NCBI RefSeq assembly: GCF_002214185.1
Contig: NZ_CP022161.1
Location: 2,913,767-2,977,766, forward strand
DNA: 64,000 nucleotides
Source of the DNA: Streptomyces capitiformicae
GTDB taxonomy: Bacteria > Actinomycetota > Actinomycetes > Streptomycetales > Streptomycetaceae
Direction of reading: 5' to 3'
Shown: one piece after another, positions 27,391 to 36,600 of the stretch
Position numbering within the stretch: the first letter of the stretch is position 1
Layout: each line of letters opens with the position of its first letter
The notes under the pieces: generated by a model
The model's input: only the letters and a program-made list of their open reading frames with translations
What the model was told of the DNA's origin: nothing
The model's database searches: none
Position numbers and translations under genes: made by a program

Positions 27391-28271
27391 GACTGATACT
27401 CCTTGGCTACACGTTGGATCAGCGAGAGTGATTCCGCTGGCGGCAGTGCCCCCGTCCGTGCGTCGTCGAAGAGTGCGCGGTAGCGAGCGACTTCAGGCTC
27501 CTGCTCCATCCACATGTTGCCGGTCGGCGTCTCTGTCAGAACGAGGTCGAGCGATGCCATCTGCGGAAAGCTCAGCAGCAGGTACGGCCCGAACATACCT
27601 GAGTGCGCTCCGCGAGAGAACGGCAGCACCTGAACGGTGATGTTGGGCTGCTCGGCCATACGTGCCAAGTGGTCGAGCTGGTCGCGCATCACGCTTGGCC
27701 CTCCGACCTGCTGGTGCAGAACACCCTCGGCGAGTACGGCCCAGAGCTCCAAAGGGTCTTCGCCAGTGAGCCGTTCCTGTCGGGCGAGCCGCACCTGAAC
27801 GAACTGGTCGATCTCCTCAGGTGTCTGCCAGGCGCGCGAAGCGACCGTTACCGCGCGTCCATACTCCGCGGTCTGCAAGAGCCCGGGAATCAGCTGGACT
27901 TGGTACGTCCGAATGCTGTCGCAGATGGCCTCCATCTCGATCTGGTCGCGATAAGTCTCACCGAGCACGGACCCGTACTGATGCCACCAGCCTTGGCGGC
28001 GCCGGCGGTTGGCCGCTCGCGTGAGGACGGTGAGGCGCTCGTGAGTTTCGGGGTCAGTAATCCCGTATGCGTGCAGTAGGGCGACTACATCTGGAGTGCG
28101 TACCAGGACGCGGCCGTTCTCCATGCGGCTGATCTTGCCCTTGGTGCAGTCGAGTGCCTCCGCGGCCCCGATCGTGGACAGGCCCGCAGCCTCTCGGTAC
28201 CTGCGCAACTCGTCGCCCAACTGTCGCCCTAGAACGGTGGAAGGTCGGTCGGTCGTACCGCGCATGCTCAT
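27387..28271 (-). CDS. XRE-family regulator with DUF5753 domain
   Basis: 294 residues. The N-terminal helix-turn-helix (about 15-75) shows LGDELRRYREAAGLSTIGAAEALDCTKGKISRME. The DUF5753 sensor domain (about 100-290) includes IRTYQVQLIPGLLQTAEYGRAV and NITVQVLPFSRGAHSGMFGPYLLL. It is paired with DUF397 downstream and divergent from a histidine-kinase-like ATPase, an arrangement known from WhiJ-like regulatory loci. A transcriptional repressor role is likely; targets are unknown. Confidence 0.92.
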   Translation of the reverse strand: MSMRGTTDRPSTVLGRQLGDELRRYREAAGLSTIGAAEALDCTKGKISRMENGRVLVRTPDVVALLHAYGITDPETHERLTVLTRAANRRRRQGWWHQYGSVLGETYRDQIEMEAICDSIRTYQVQLIPGLLQTAEYGRAVTVASRAWQTPEEIDQFVQVRLARQERLTGEDPLELWAVLAEGVLHQQVGGPSVMRDQLDHLARMAEQPNITVQVLPFSRGAHSGMFGPYLLLSFPQMASLDLVLTETPTGNMWMEQEPEVARYRALFDDARTGALPPAESLSLIQRVAKEYQS

Positions 28272-28466
28272 GAGCTCTCTTGTAGCAGAGACGTGTCCTC
28301 TTGCTTCTTGGTCTCACTCGAAAGGATGAGAAAAGATTCGAATCTGTCTGTCAACGTTGCGAGTTGAGTTTCTGGACGGTCAGTCTGATGGAGCAGGCAC
28401 GCAGCGCCAACCGGGGCTGCAGTGCGGGGAGACTTCGCCACTGTCGCCGAACCCTCGGGGGTCGCC

Positions 28467-29102
28467 ATGACCAAGCAGGCCAGCGCATCCACCTACGAGA
28501 TCACCTGTCGACTCCCTCGGAGTCGCGCCAGCGTCCCTCGGGCTCGTGCCATGCTGCACGCCGTGCTCAGTGACTGGGGTGCTGACCAAGATGTCCTGGA
28601 CAACGCAGAGTTGCTGCTCTCGGAGTTGGTGACCAATGCGCTGCGTGTACGTGTGCCGAGTGACCGACAGGTGGGCGTACGGATCGCGCGATCCCTGGAG
28701 GACGGGCTTCTGAGGCTTGAGGTCAGCGACGCGGGCTCAGGCAGGCCTGAAGTGCAGGCGCCTGGTGATGACGAGCCTGGCGGGCGCGGGCTGTTGCTCG
28801 TGGAGGCGTTGGCTCACCGCTGGGGAGTTGATGAGCGCGTGGGTGGGCTCGGGAAGACCGTGTGGGCTGAGCTGAAGGCACCGGACATCGTGGCCGAGCC
28901 CGTTGCGAGAGAGGTCGCGGCGGTCATGGTGCGGCCCGGACAGCGGGTGAGGGTGCGGGGGGAGTGGCGTGTGGTCGTCAGCGTGCGGGGTGAACAGCGC
29001 GACGCAGGTAACCCCGCCGTGGTGCTGGGCCTGGACGAAGGTCCGGCGCTGCGTGTCCAGGCGACCGAGCCGCTGGCCGTACGCCAGGGCGAGGACTCAT
29101 GA
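28467..29102 (+). CDS. Histidine-kinase-like ATP-binding protein (RsbW-like)
   Basis: 211 residues from ATG 28467, with GGGGGT just upstream; an in-frame GTG at 28422 is possible. HATPase domain motifs: SELVTNAL (N-box), LEVSDAGSGRPEV (G1) and GGRGLLLVEALAHRWGV (G2). There is no dimerisation or receiver domain, so this is the single-domain anti-sigma-like type abundant in Streptomyces. An extra C-terminal part of about 60 residues (MVRPGQRVRVRGEWRVVVSV) looks like a small beta domain. It is divergent from the DUF5753 regulator. Confidence 0.88.
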   Translation: MTKQASASTYEITCRLPRSRASVPRARAMLHAVLSDWGADQDVLDNAELLLSELVTNALRVRVPSDRQVGVRIARSLEDGLLRLEVSDAGSGRPEVQAPGDDEPGGRGLLLVEALAHRWGVDERVGGLGKTVWAELKAPDIVAEPVAREVAAVMVRPGQRVRVRGEWRVVVSVRGEQRDAGNPAVVLGLDEGPALRVQATEPLAVRQGEDS

Positions 29103-29184
29103 GTATGGCCGTCCAGCTCGTGATCGATCCGGGAGCGCGACTATGGTCGTAAGCGCATACCTGGCCCGAGGAGGACTCATGAGT
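29091..29184. repeat. 14-base direct repeat around two start sites
   Basis: gaggactcatgagt occurs at 29091-29104 and again at 29171-29184. The second copy supplies the ribosome site and ATG of the antitoxin-like gene. The first supplies the same signals for a 17-codon frame. Confidence 0.85.
29099..29152 (+). CDS. 17-codon frame, possible leader peptide
   Basis: ATG 29099 overlaps the stop of the HATPase gene (ATGA), is preceded by GAGGA, and reads MSMAVQLVIDPGARLWS before a TAA. It may couple translation to the next gene or be only a by-product of the duplicated start region. Unproven. Confidence 0.3.
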   Translation: MSMAVQLVIDPGARLWS

Positions 29185-29490
29185 GCGCAGCACACCGAGA
29201 GACCGCACGCATCATCGCCTCCGCTCAGGACCGTGGCCGACATTCGCGCCGCCCTGCGGGACGGGCGTGGCTTCCCAGGGGACGCCGAGAGCTTCGAGGC
29301 CGACCTTGCGCGCGCTTTGGACGCTTCCACCGCCACCGACCTCCACCAGATTGCCGACGTCATCAAGACGTATGCCGGCAGCATCCGTGCGTCCAGTGAC
29401 CCTGAGTTCGACGATGCATTGCTGGAGGGGCTCGGCCTGATCGCCGAGATCAAGAAAGGCAACCAGGAGTGGGCCGAGTCATCGCCGTGA
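29179..29490 (+). CDS. Small antitoxin-like protein
   Basis: 103 residues with a strong GAGGAGG ribosome site. The product is acidic and helical (TVADIRAALRDGRGFPGDAESFEADLARAL, ending ALLEGLGLIAEIKKGN). I recognise no named family. Its stop overlaps the GTG of a downstream RelE/ParE-length gene (GTGA), the classic antitoxin-toxin organisation, and the order antitoxin first fits. Confidence 0.6.
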   Translation: MSAQHTERPHASSPPLRTVADIRAALRDGRGFPGDAESFEADLARALDASTATDLHQIADVIKTYAGSIRASSDPEFDDALLEGLGLIAEIKKGNQEWAESSP

Positions 29491-29772
29491 TCACGGCCTC
29501 GGCGGCAAAGCGCGCCTCCAAGTGCTCGGTCTGGTCGCCCAGCAGGCTCTCGAAGAGCTGTGGCAGGAGCTGGAGGTCAAACCCAAGCTCGGCATCCGGC
29601 GCGGCCTGGTGCAGGGTATCGGCGACACGGTCGTCTACCGGACCCGACTCGAACCACGCGAGGACATGCCAGGCCTCACCGTTGTGTACGTGTACGCGCC
29701 ACAGCCGCACCCGCCAGCGGTAGCGATCATCCCATCACTCCCGACGACGCGGGCAACGAGTCGAAGAGCTGA
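29487..29772 (+). pseudogene. RelE/ParE-sized toxin-like gene with two frameshifts
   Basis: Joining three frames gives about 95 residues: VITAS, then GGKARLQVLGLVAQQALEEL to VVYVYAPQPHPPAVAII, then ITPDDAGNESKS. The central part (LGIRRGLVQGIGDTVVYRTRL) looks like a type II toxin of the RelE/ParE size class. Restoring one base near 29501 (tcggcgg) and one near 29736 (atccca) gives a continuous frame from GTG 29487 to the stop at 29770. Either the toxin is dead or these are sequencing deletions. Family assignment is tentative. Confidence 0.5.
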
Positions 29773-29794
29773 CGGAGGCCTTCGTGGCTTGGGT

Positions 29795-29838
29795 GTGCCC
29801 TGTCCCGTCCCGACCGTGGGCGGGTGAGGACAGGGCAC
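29795..29838. terminator. Hairpin terminator between convergent genes
   Basis: gtgccctgtcc (29795-29805) pairs perfectly with ggacagggcac (29828-29838) between the convergent toxin-like gene and pglX. The loop can form a further short stem. Confidence 0.7.
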
Positions 29839-29847
29839 GTCGGGTGA

Positions 29848-32800
29848 TCAGCCCTTGGTTGGCTTCCCGGGACGCCAGGCACGCAAGTCGTCGTCGGTCA
29901 GGCCGTGTTCGCCCTGTTTGGTTGCTCGGTAGCCCGCGAAGAAGGCCGCGGGGGAGCCGCCGTACAGCGGGTCGAACTCGTCGTGCCACTGGGTGAGCCA
30001 GGGCTGGAGTTCGAGGAGGCCGGCGAGCAGCGGAGTCATCTGCTCGTCGGACAGCTCGTCGTGGTTCGTGAAGTACGTACTAAGGGCCTGGGCCTGCTCA
30101 CGGTGGTCCCAGCCCGCCCAGCCGAACAGGTCCGGAGTGCCGGAGATCGAGCCCGTGGCGTAGGAGATGAACCGCTCCTTCGGTACGTCCAGCTTTCCGC
30201 GGGCACGCCAGTAGGACGGTTTGAGGAAGTCGGCCGACGCGTACTTCGGCGGTACGGGGATCGAGTCCCGGATCCTCCGCTTGGCGGGCTCGTCTGGGGC
30301 GGCGTCTTCCTGGCGCTGGAGGTCCCAGACGTGCTCCCAGTCGGCGCGCTTCCTCAGGCCGGTGGGCTTGTAGCGCAGGGCTGCGAGGAAGGGGACGTGC
30401 TCGTTGGCGAGGAGATCCGCGACGACGGTCGCCAGCTCCTTGCGGGGGGCGTACAACTCGGCGACGGAGACGAAGTCCTCGTCGAGGGAGAGTACGGAGG
30501 TGAGCTGAGCACGGGTGAGGATGGTCGGCTGGCCGTCTTGGAACCAGAGATCGCGATCCTCGATGTGGTCGAGGAGCCAGGAGCGCAGGGCCTTTGCCTG
30601 GAGCGAGTCCCAGCCTTCGGTCGCCCAGCGACGTTTGTACTCGGGGCGCTCGACCATGCCGATGGCGCGGGACGACTCGATGACGTCGATGCGCTTCTGG
30701 ACAGTGGCCTTGTACGCGTCGGACCAGTGGTCGGGGAGCGTGGTGATGGGGGTGGACTCGTGCCGTTTGAACCACTCGTCGGACGCCTCACCCTTCTTGA
30801 CACGCCGAGCCAGCACGATCTCGAAGGCCCGCTCACCGAGGGCTAGTTCGGGAACATCGGCCTCGGGAGCGCGAAGGTCTTCGGGGTGCAGGTTGTAGAG
30901 GGAGTAGACCTGCCAATCCAGCTCTTCCTGAAGTGCGATCATGCGGGCTCGTGCATATTTCCACTTATCGTGCGCCCCACGCAGGGAATCAATCGTGGGA
31001 TGACTGGCCAAATGGGCCTGGCCCGCCTCAATTGCTTCTTGGGAAGTCTTTTCGAGAGACGTGGCAAGTGAAATTGGATACTGTGCTGGAAGTGGCAGGT
31101 CGAGGAGGTTGGTTCCGTTGAATTGGTAATTCCAAGACCAAGGTTGATCTGCGATGCCGCTTGATGCAGTAGCATTTCCCTTGCAGAAACACACTTGTTT
31201 GAGCCAGAAGCATGCTGTTGAGCTGTTCAATACCCCGAGAAGCTTAAGAAAGTCGTATTCGGTGGCTTCTTTGTTGAGTTTTACGACTGGTGCTGTTTGG
31301 TTAGAGATTTTTCCTTCCCGCTCCGGCGTGAAGTGGTTATGCGTGGCCACTTCGGCAAAGACGATCATCCACTTGTGGGCATCAGGGTCTTTCGGGAGCT
31401 GATGCCACTCCCACCAGGGGCGTCCATCTTTGAAGTAAGTGCCGCCGCCGAAGGTTGCGCGATTTCCTAGATCGGTTCGGTACGGCCAAAGGCGCCGTTC
31501 GTCCCCGGGTGTTTCACTGATGTGCCGTAGGTTACGTGCCTCATCGTATGGGTAGAAGGCAAAGTTTCCTTCGCTGAAGGCAAAGTCACGCACCTCGTCG
31601 CCGTTTAGAAGCCTACGGATGCTGGAGTTCTTTACGCCTTGGCGATGGAAAACCTCCTGTGTCGCAGTAAATGCCTCATCGGATCCCAGAATTCCATAAT
31701 ATCCCACCCTCAATACGTCTCGCTTCAGCTCGGCCTCCTTCGCTAGATCGATTTGCTCCAGAACTTCTAGAGCTCCGTCTGCTAGGACCCACGGGTGGCG
31801 GCCGAAATAGCGTGCTCGGTCCAAGTAATCCACTGCAACCCATTGATCTGCTGATTTGGTGTTGTCGATCTGCTTGATGATCGACTTCCAAACCGGCCCC
31901 GGCTGGCCGTCCGGTGGAGTAGAGGTCTCGCCTTGGATGCTTCGCACGGTCTTGATTGTTGTTGCTCGATTGCTGCCAGGACGCCTTCGGCCAACCAAAA
32001 TCACTGTAGGAGTCTTATGCTCTGGGATGTGGGATCCGGACGAGTCGATCACCTCTGTAAGTTCAACCTTATGGGCAAAATATTCCTCGATCAGCTTCTT
32101 CCCGAACTCGCGCTTCATGAAGGAGTTCGCTGTAATCTGGCCGACCATGCCATATCCGCGGCCGTCGGGTTCACCAACCTTCGCCAACTGGAAGAAACGT
32201 TCGGCGAAAGGAACGGATAGGGCGTATTTGCCTGCGCATGACGCATACAACTTGCGGTAAAGCTTGTTCAGCTTCGGATCCTTGACGGTGATATACGGCG
32301 GGTTTCCCACTACCACGTCGTACCGTCCCTGTTCCAGAATCCCTTTGTGCTCGTGCACGTCCTCCGTCGCATAAGCGAACTCCGCCAGCGGGTCTCCAGA
32401 CTCTTCGCCGATCAGCGTCAACTCAAGCTGTCGGGCCTTGATGAGGGAGTCACCCACCGCAAGGTGGATCGGCCAGTCATATTGCCCCGCTTGCGCCAGA
32501 GTTCTTACGCCAGCTGCTGCCATGGCGGCAAGGAGTAGTCGGAAGCGTGCGATGGCCACTGCGAACGGATTAATGTCTACTCCGTGCACTGCGTTCAGCG
32601 CCGCACGTACCTGCTCGTGGAGGTTCTTGTCGGGGCGGCGATGTGCCCACAGCCGGACGATCCTGCGGAAGGCGCCAATCACGAAATGCCCGGATCCGCA
32701 GGTCGGATCGATCATTTTCAGTTCACCGAACCGACTCCCCAATTCCCGCACCACTGGGTTCATTGTTCGCTCGAGGATGAAATCCTCAACAAAGTCCGGT

Positions 32801-33579
32801 GTCTGGAGCAGTGCGTACTTTTCGCGAACGTCGGCCGACAGATCCTGGTACAGGTCACCCAAGAACCGCGTGTCCCACCCCTCCGTGCCGTCCTCGCTCA
32901 GCGGGTCGGTGAAGTCATGGACCAGCTCCCCGTCCTCCCGCCGCTCCCGCCAGAACTCCACCAGCGCACGCGCCCCGTCGTGCGAGACGGGGATCTGATA
33001 CAGCGGGTTGCGCCGCTTGTCGAACAGCAACTTGCCGGCCTGCCCGGAGCCCAGCTCAGCGAACGCCCGCTCCAGCCAGCCTCGGTACGTCGGGTCCTGC
33101 TCGTCCTCGACGTACTGCCGGTACCGGGCCTCCGCCAGATCCCGCCGCTCGGCGTCCGGGCCCGTGAGGTACGGCTCCGGGATCAGCCGGTTGTCCTCGC
33201 AGAACCGTACGAACACCGTGCCCAGCACCCACGCCACCGCGACCTGCGTGACCCGCTCGTCCAGCCACGCGCTCCAAGTCGCCCCCGTACGACCGAGCTT
33301 GAATGCCTGGTCGTACTCGGCCCGCAGTCTCCCCGCGACCGCCTCCGCCGCCCGCACCCGCTCGGCACGCTCCTCCGGCAGCTCGGCCAGCCGTTCCTCC
33401 AGCCAGGCATCCCACTTGGGGCTCCCCTTGGGATCGGCCTTCTGCAGCTTGCCGTACTCCGTGCGCAGCGGCTTAAGGACGGTCTCGCCGTCCCGTACCT
33501 GCTGGCCGAGGTCGACCTCGACCGCCTTCACCTGCTTGATCAGGTCCGTCAGCAGTGCCTTGGACTTGCGGTCGATCAC
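29848..33579 (-). CDS. pglX: BREX type 2 adenine-specific DNA methyltransferase PglX
   Basis: 1243 residues. GTG 33579 was chosen over a start 20 codons upstream because AGGAGA precedes it and the product begins IDRKSKALLTDLIKQ as expected. Class I methyltransferase motifs: MIDPTCGSGHFVIGAF (D291) and the catalytic VVGNPPYI with N426-P-P-Y429. The region after NPPY to about residue 880 should hold the target-recognition domain. Its DNA is much less GC-rich (about 47-52 % in three hand-counted lines at 31021, 31201 and 31681) than the flanks. PglX modifies host DNA and is toxic without PglZ in S. coelicolor. It follows pglW by 72 bases. Confidence 0.96.
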   Translation of the reverse strand: MIDRKSKALLTDLIKQVKAVEVDLGQQVRDGETVLKPLRTEYGKLQKADPKGSPKWDAWLEERLAELPEERAERVRAAEAVAGRLRAEYDQAFKLGRTGATWSAWLDERVTQVAVAWVLGTVFVRFCEDNRLIPEPYLTGPDAERRDLAEARYRQYVEDEQDPTYRGWLERAFAELGSGQAGKLLFDKRRNPLYQIPVSHDGARALVEFWRERREDGELVHDFTDPLSEDGTEGWDTRFLGDLYQDLSADVREKYALLQTPDFVEDFILERTMNPVVRELGSRFGELKMIDPTCGSGHFVIGAFRRIVRLWAHRRPDKNLHEQVRAALNAVHGVDINPFAVAIARFRLLLAAMAAAGVRTLAQAGQYDWPIHLAVGDSLIKARQLELTLIGEESGDPLAEFAYATEDVHEHKGILEQGRYDVVVGNPPYITVKDPKLNKLYRKLYASCAGKYALSVPFAERFFQLAKVGEPDGRGYGMVGQITANSFMKREFGKKLIEEYFAHKVELTEVIDSSGSHIPEHKTPTVILVGRRRPGSNRATTIKTVRSIQGETSTPPDGQPGPVWKSIIKQIDNTKSADQWVAVDYLDRARYFGRHPWVLADGALEVLEQIDLAKEAELKRDVLRVGYYGILGSDEAFTATQEVFHRQGVKNSSIRRLLNGDEVRDFAFSEGNFAFYPYDEARNLRHISETPGDERRLWPYRTDLGNRATFGGGTYFKDGRPWWEWHQLPKDPDAHKWMIVFAEVATHNHFTPEREGKISNQTAPVVKLNKEATEYDFLKLLGVLNSSTACFWLKQVCFCKGNATASSGIADQPWSWNYQFNGTNLLDLPLPAQYPISLATSLEKTSQEAIEAGQAHLASHPTIDSLRGAHDKWKYARARMIALQEELDWQVYSLYNLHPEDLRAPEADVPELALGERAFEIVLARRVKKGEASDEWFKRHESTPITTLPDHWSDAYKATVQKRIDVIESSRAIGMVERPEYKRRWATEGWDSLQAKALRSWLLDHIEDRDLWFQDGQPTILTRAQLTSVLSLDEDFVSVAELYAPRKELATVVADLLANEHVPFLAALRYKPTGLRKRADWEHVWDLQRQEDAAPDEPAKRRIRDSIPVPPKYASADFLKPSYWRARGKLDVPKERFISYATGSISGTPDLFGWAGWDHREQAQALSTYFTNHDELSDEQMTPLLAGLLELQPWLTQWHDEFDPLYGGSPAAFFAGYRATKQGEHGLTDDDLRAWRPGKPTKG

Positions 33580-33651
33580 TTGGTCACGTCTCCTGTCGTC
33601 ATCCCCACCCACACGCGAGCGGCTCCGTATGCGGCACACGCGCTCAGCGCG

Positions 33652-36600
33652 TCATCCCCGTAGGCCGCCGGCACCGGCCCCGGCCCTCTCCGGCTTCGCG
33701 CGGTGCGCGTTCTGTACCCAGAACTCATTGAGCACGATCCACTCACCGAGCCCCGACTGATACGGCACCGCCACCGTCCCCAGCCGCGGCGGCCGGGCCG
33801 GGTCGCTCTGCGGGCACAGCAGCCACAGCGCGCGGCCACCACCCCGCGACCGCTCCGCCAGCCGCTCCAGCACACCCATCGCGTCGTACCGGGCGAAGAC
33901 CCCGGCATCCGTCAGCAGCAACGGAGCAGCCAACCCGCCCACGCCGCCACTGTTCCCAGAGCCCGTGCCCCCCGGCACCAGCAGCTCCCCGATCCGAGGC
34001 TCCACCAGTCCCCACGCCGTCCCCGCGTACTCGGCGAACTTCATCGCCCCCGGCGTCCCGGCCTTCGCCACATCCGCACGCAGGATCGTCTCCCACGTCG
34101 GCTTGGGCCGAGGGTCGACCAACTCGTGCAGCGCCCGCACGAACAGCTCGGCCACCGACACCACGACGGCCCCGCCGCCGAAGTCGTCGCGCCCGAGTTC
34201 GTCGATCGCATCCCGTGCCCACTCCGTCGGCACCGTCAGTACGCGGAACCCGTCCCGCCGCGCCGACGCCTTCAACCGGTCCTCGGCCGTGCCCGCCGCC
34301 GCGAGTTCCGGGTCGTCGGAGTAGCGGTGCGCGGAGACGGTGCCCGTCGGCTGCCGTCGGGCGTCCGACGACAGATAGATCGACGTGCCGTCCGGGTTGC
34401 TCGGCAGGTAGCGCAGCGTCCCCGTGCTCTTGCGCGTTGACAGCACCAGGTCGAAGCCGGCGTCCCGCAGGGCCTTCGTCAGCGGGCCGCCTGTAGGCAG
34501 AGCATGGCCACCGCGCTCGTTCAGCAACTCCGGGAAGCGGGCCCGTACCCGCTCGTGGACATCCTCCCCGGTCAGGCCCGGCTGCTCGGCCTCCGCCATC
34601 CCCGGGATGAGCGGCACCAGGCCGGCCTGGGTGAGGCGCAGCGCCCGTACCAGCGGCAGCTTGCGTGGATAGATCTCCAGGCGGGGCGTCGCGGCGGCAT
34701 GGCGGGAGGCGGCCACCGCGATCTCCACCATGCGCCGGTCGTCCCACTGCACCGCAGCACTGGGCGGGGGTACGGCCCCCAGTTCGGCCACCACGGTCGC
34801 CGCCGTCGGCAGGGTGTCGAGCTCCGACATGCCGTCGGCGATACGGCCGAGCCGATGGGCGTAGTGGAGCAGCCCCGGCGCGGACGGCGTGTCCGGCGCG
34901 TCATCCGCGCCCACCTCCAGCGCCAGCAGCCCCGCGCCCATGCTCTCGTCGGCCGCGTCGCGGTTCGGGGCGTGCTGGAACTCGGCCTCGTCCGGCACGA
35001 GTTGCTCGACCTCCACCACGGCCCGTACGGCGGCCAGCGCCAGCGCCCGGCGCTGCTCGCGCTCCTGGAGCTGGGTGCCGCGCCGTACGGTCAGCGCGTC
35101 CGCGATCTCCGCCGCTGAGGCGACCCGGCCAAGGCCGTGCAGCAGGTCCAGGACCTCGGCGCGCAGCGCCCGTACCGCCGGGTGCTTCTTCCAGCGGGTC
35201 CGCTGGTTCTTCAGCATCTGCGGGATGCGGCCCCGCGACAGCCCGAGCGCGTGCGCGACGTCCGTCTGCGTCGGCCAGACCCCGACCTCTGACGGCAGTA
35301 CGCCCTGTTCGTTGGGCAGGCGCAGCAGCAGCCGTACCATCTCGCACTCGTTGTGGTTCGAGCCGTCCTTGCGCAGTGGCGGTACGAACACCGTGGCGAG
35401 CGTGTCGAGGCTGACGCTGCGCAGTGCGCGCTCCGGGAGCGACTGCGCACCGGCGCCGCCGCTCGCCGCCACCGCGTCGGCCGCCGCGGCCTCGGCGGCC
35501 GACAGTTCCTCCTTCGCGGCCTTGCGGCCCTCGGGAGTGAGCGGTGCGGCGGGCTTCTCCGCGAGCCTGAGTCGCCACTGTTTGATGCGGTTCAAGACCT
35601 CCTTGCGGGTCTTGGCGCCGAGACCGGGGGCGTTGACGAGCTGGCGCTGGCTGTAGTCGAGCAGCTCGCCGACAGTGTTGACGCCCAGGCCGTACACGAA
35701 CGACTCCGCGGCTGGGCTCAGGCCGGACGACGAGATCAGCGTGTCCCGGTCGACGCGCTCCGCCAGCCGCTCGCGCTGCTGCTCGGCGCTCTCCTCCTCG
35801 GCCTCCGGAATGGCGGCATCCGGTGCGGGCTGCGCCGCCTCGCCCTGCGTGGGTGGCGCTGCGTGCCGTGACGGGCGGCGGGACGAGGGCTTCGCCTCGT
35901 CCATGGCGAGGAAGATCTTCTTCCAGGCGTCCCGCATCGGCTTGAGGTCCGGGAAGCGCTCGGAGGCGTCCCGGTGCAGTGCCCTCTGGAAGAACGCGAC
36001 CAGGCCGTCCCGTACCGCCGGGTCGAAGGCGTCGGCGGCGATCCTCGGGTACGGCTCCTTCTCCGGGTCGGTCTGACGCGGCGAGACCTTGCCGTCGCCC
36101 CACACCGGGAGCTCTCGGGACGCCATCTCGTGCAGGGTGACGGCCAGGGCGTATCGCTCGGCGTGGGCGTCGTAGACCGAGCGGTCGGTGAGCGTGCCGA
36201 TGAACGGGTCCAGGTAGCCGTCCGTGCCCGCCGCGGTCTCGTTCACCGGGTAGCCCGCGAGCGAGAAGTCGATCAGCACCAGCTCGCGGGTGCGGTTCGG
36301 GCGGATACGGATCGCGATGTTGTCGGGCTTGATGTCGCGGTGCCACACGCCCTCGCCCTCGAGGAAGTCCACCGCGCCGAACAGGTAGTCGCCGTACGCC
36401 TCGAGCTGGTCCACGGACAGGCGGCCGAACTCGCGCAGCTGCCGGGCGACCGTCTCCTCCCGGCGTCGGCGCTTCGCACCCGTCGCGGACGGCTCGCCGC
36501 TCTCGTCGCGCTCGTCGCCGACGTACTCCATGACCAGGACCGTGCGCGGGCCGATCCGCTGCGGTTCCGGCTCGACCAGGCGGATCACGCGGGAGTCGGG

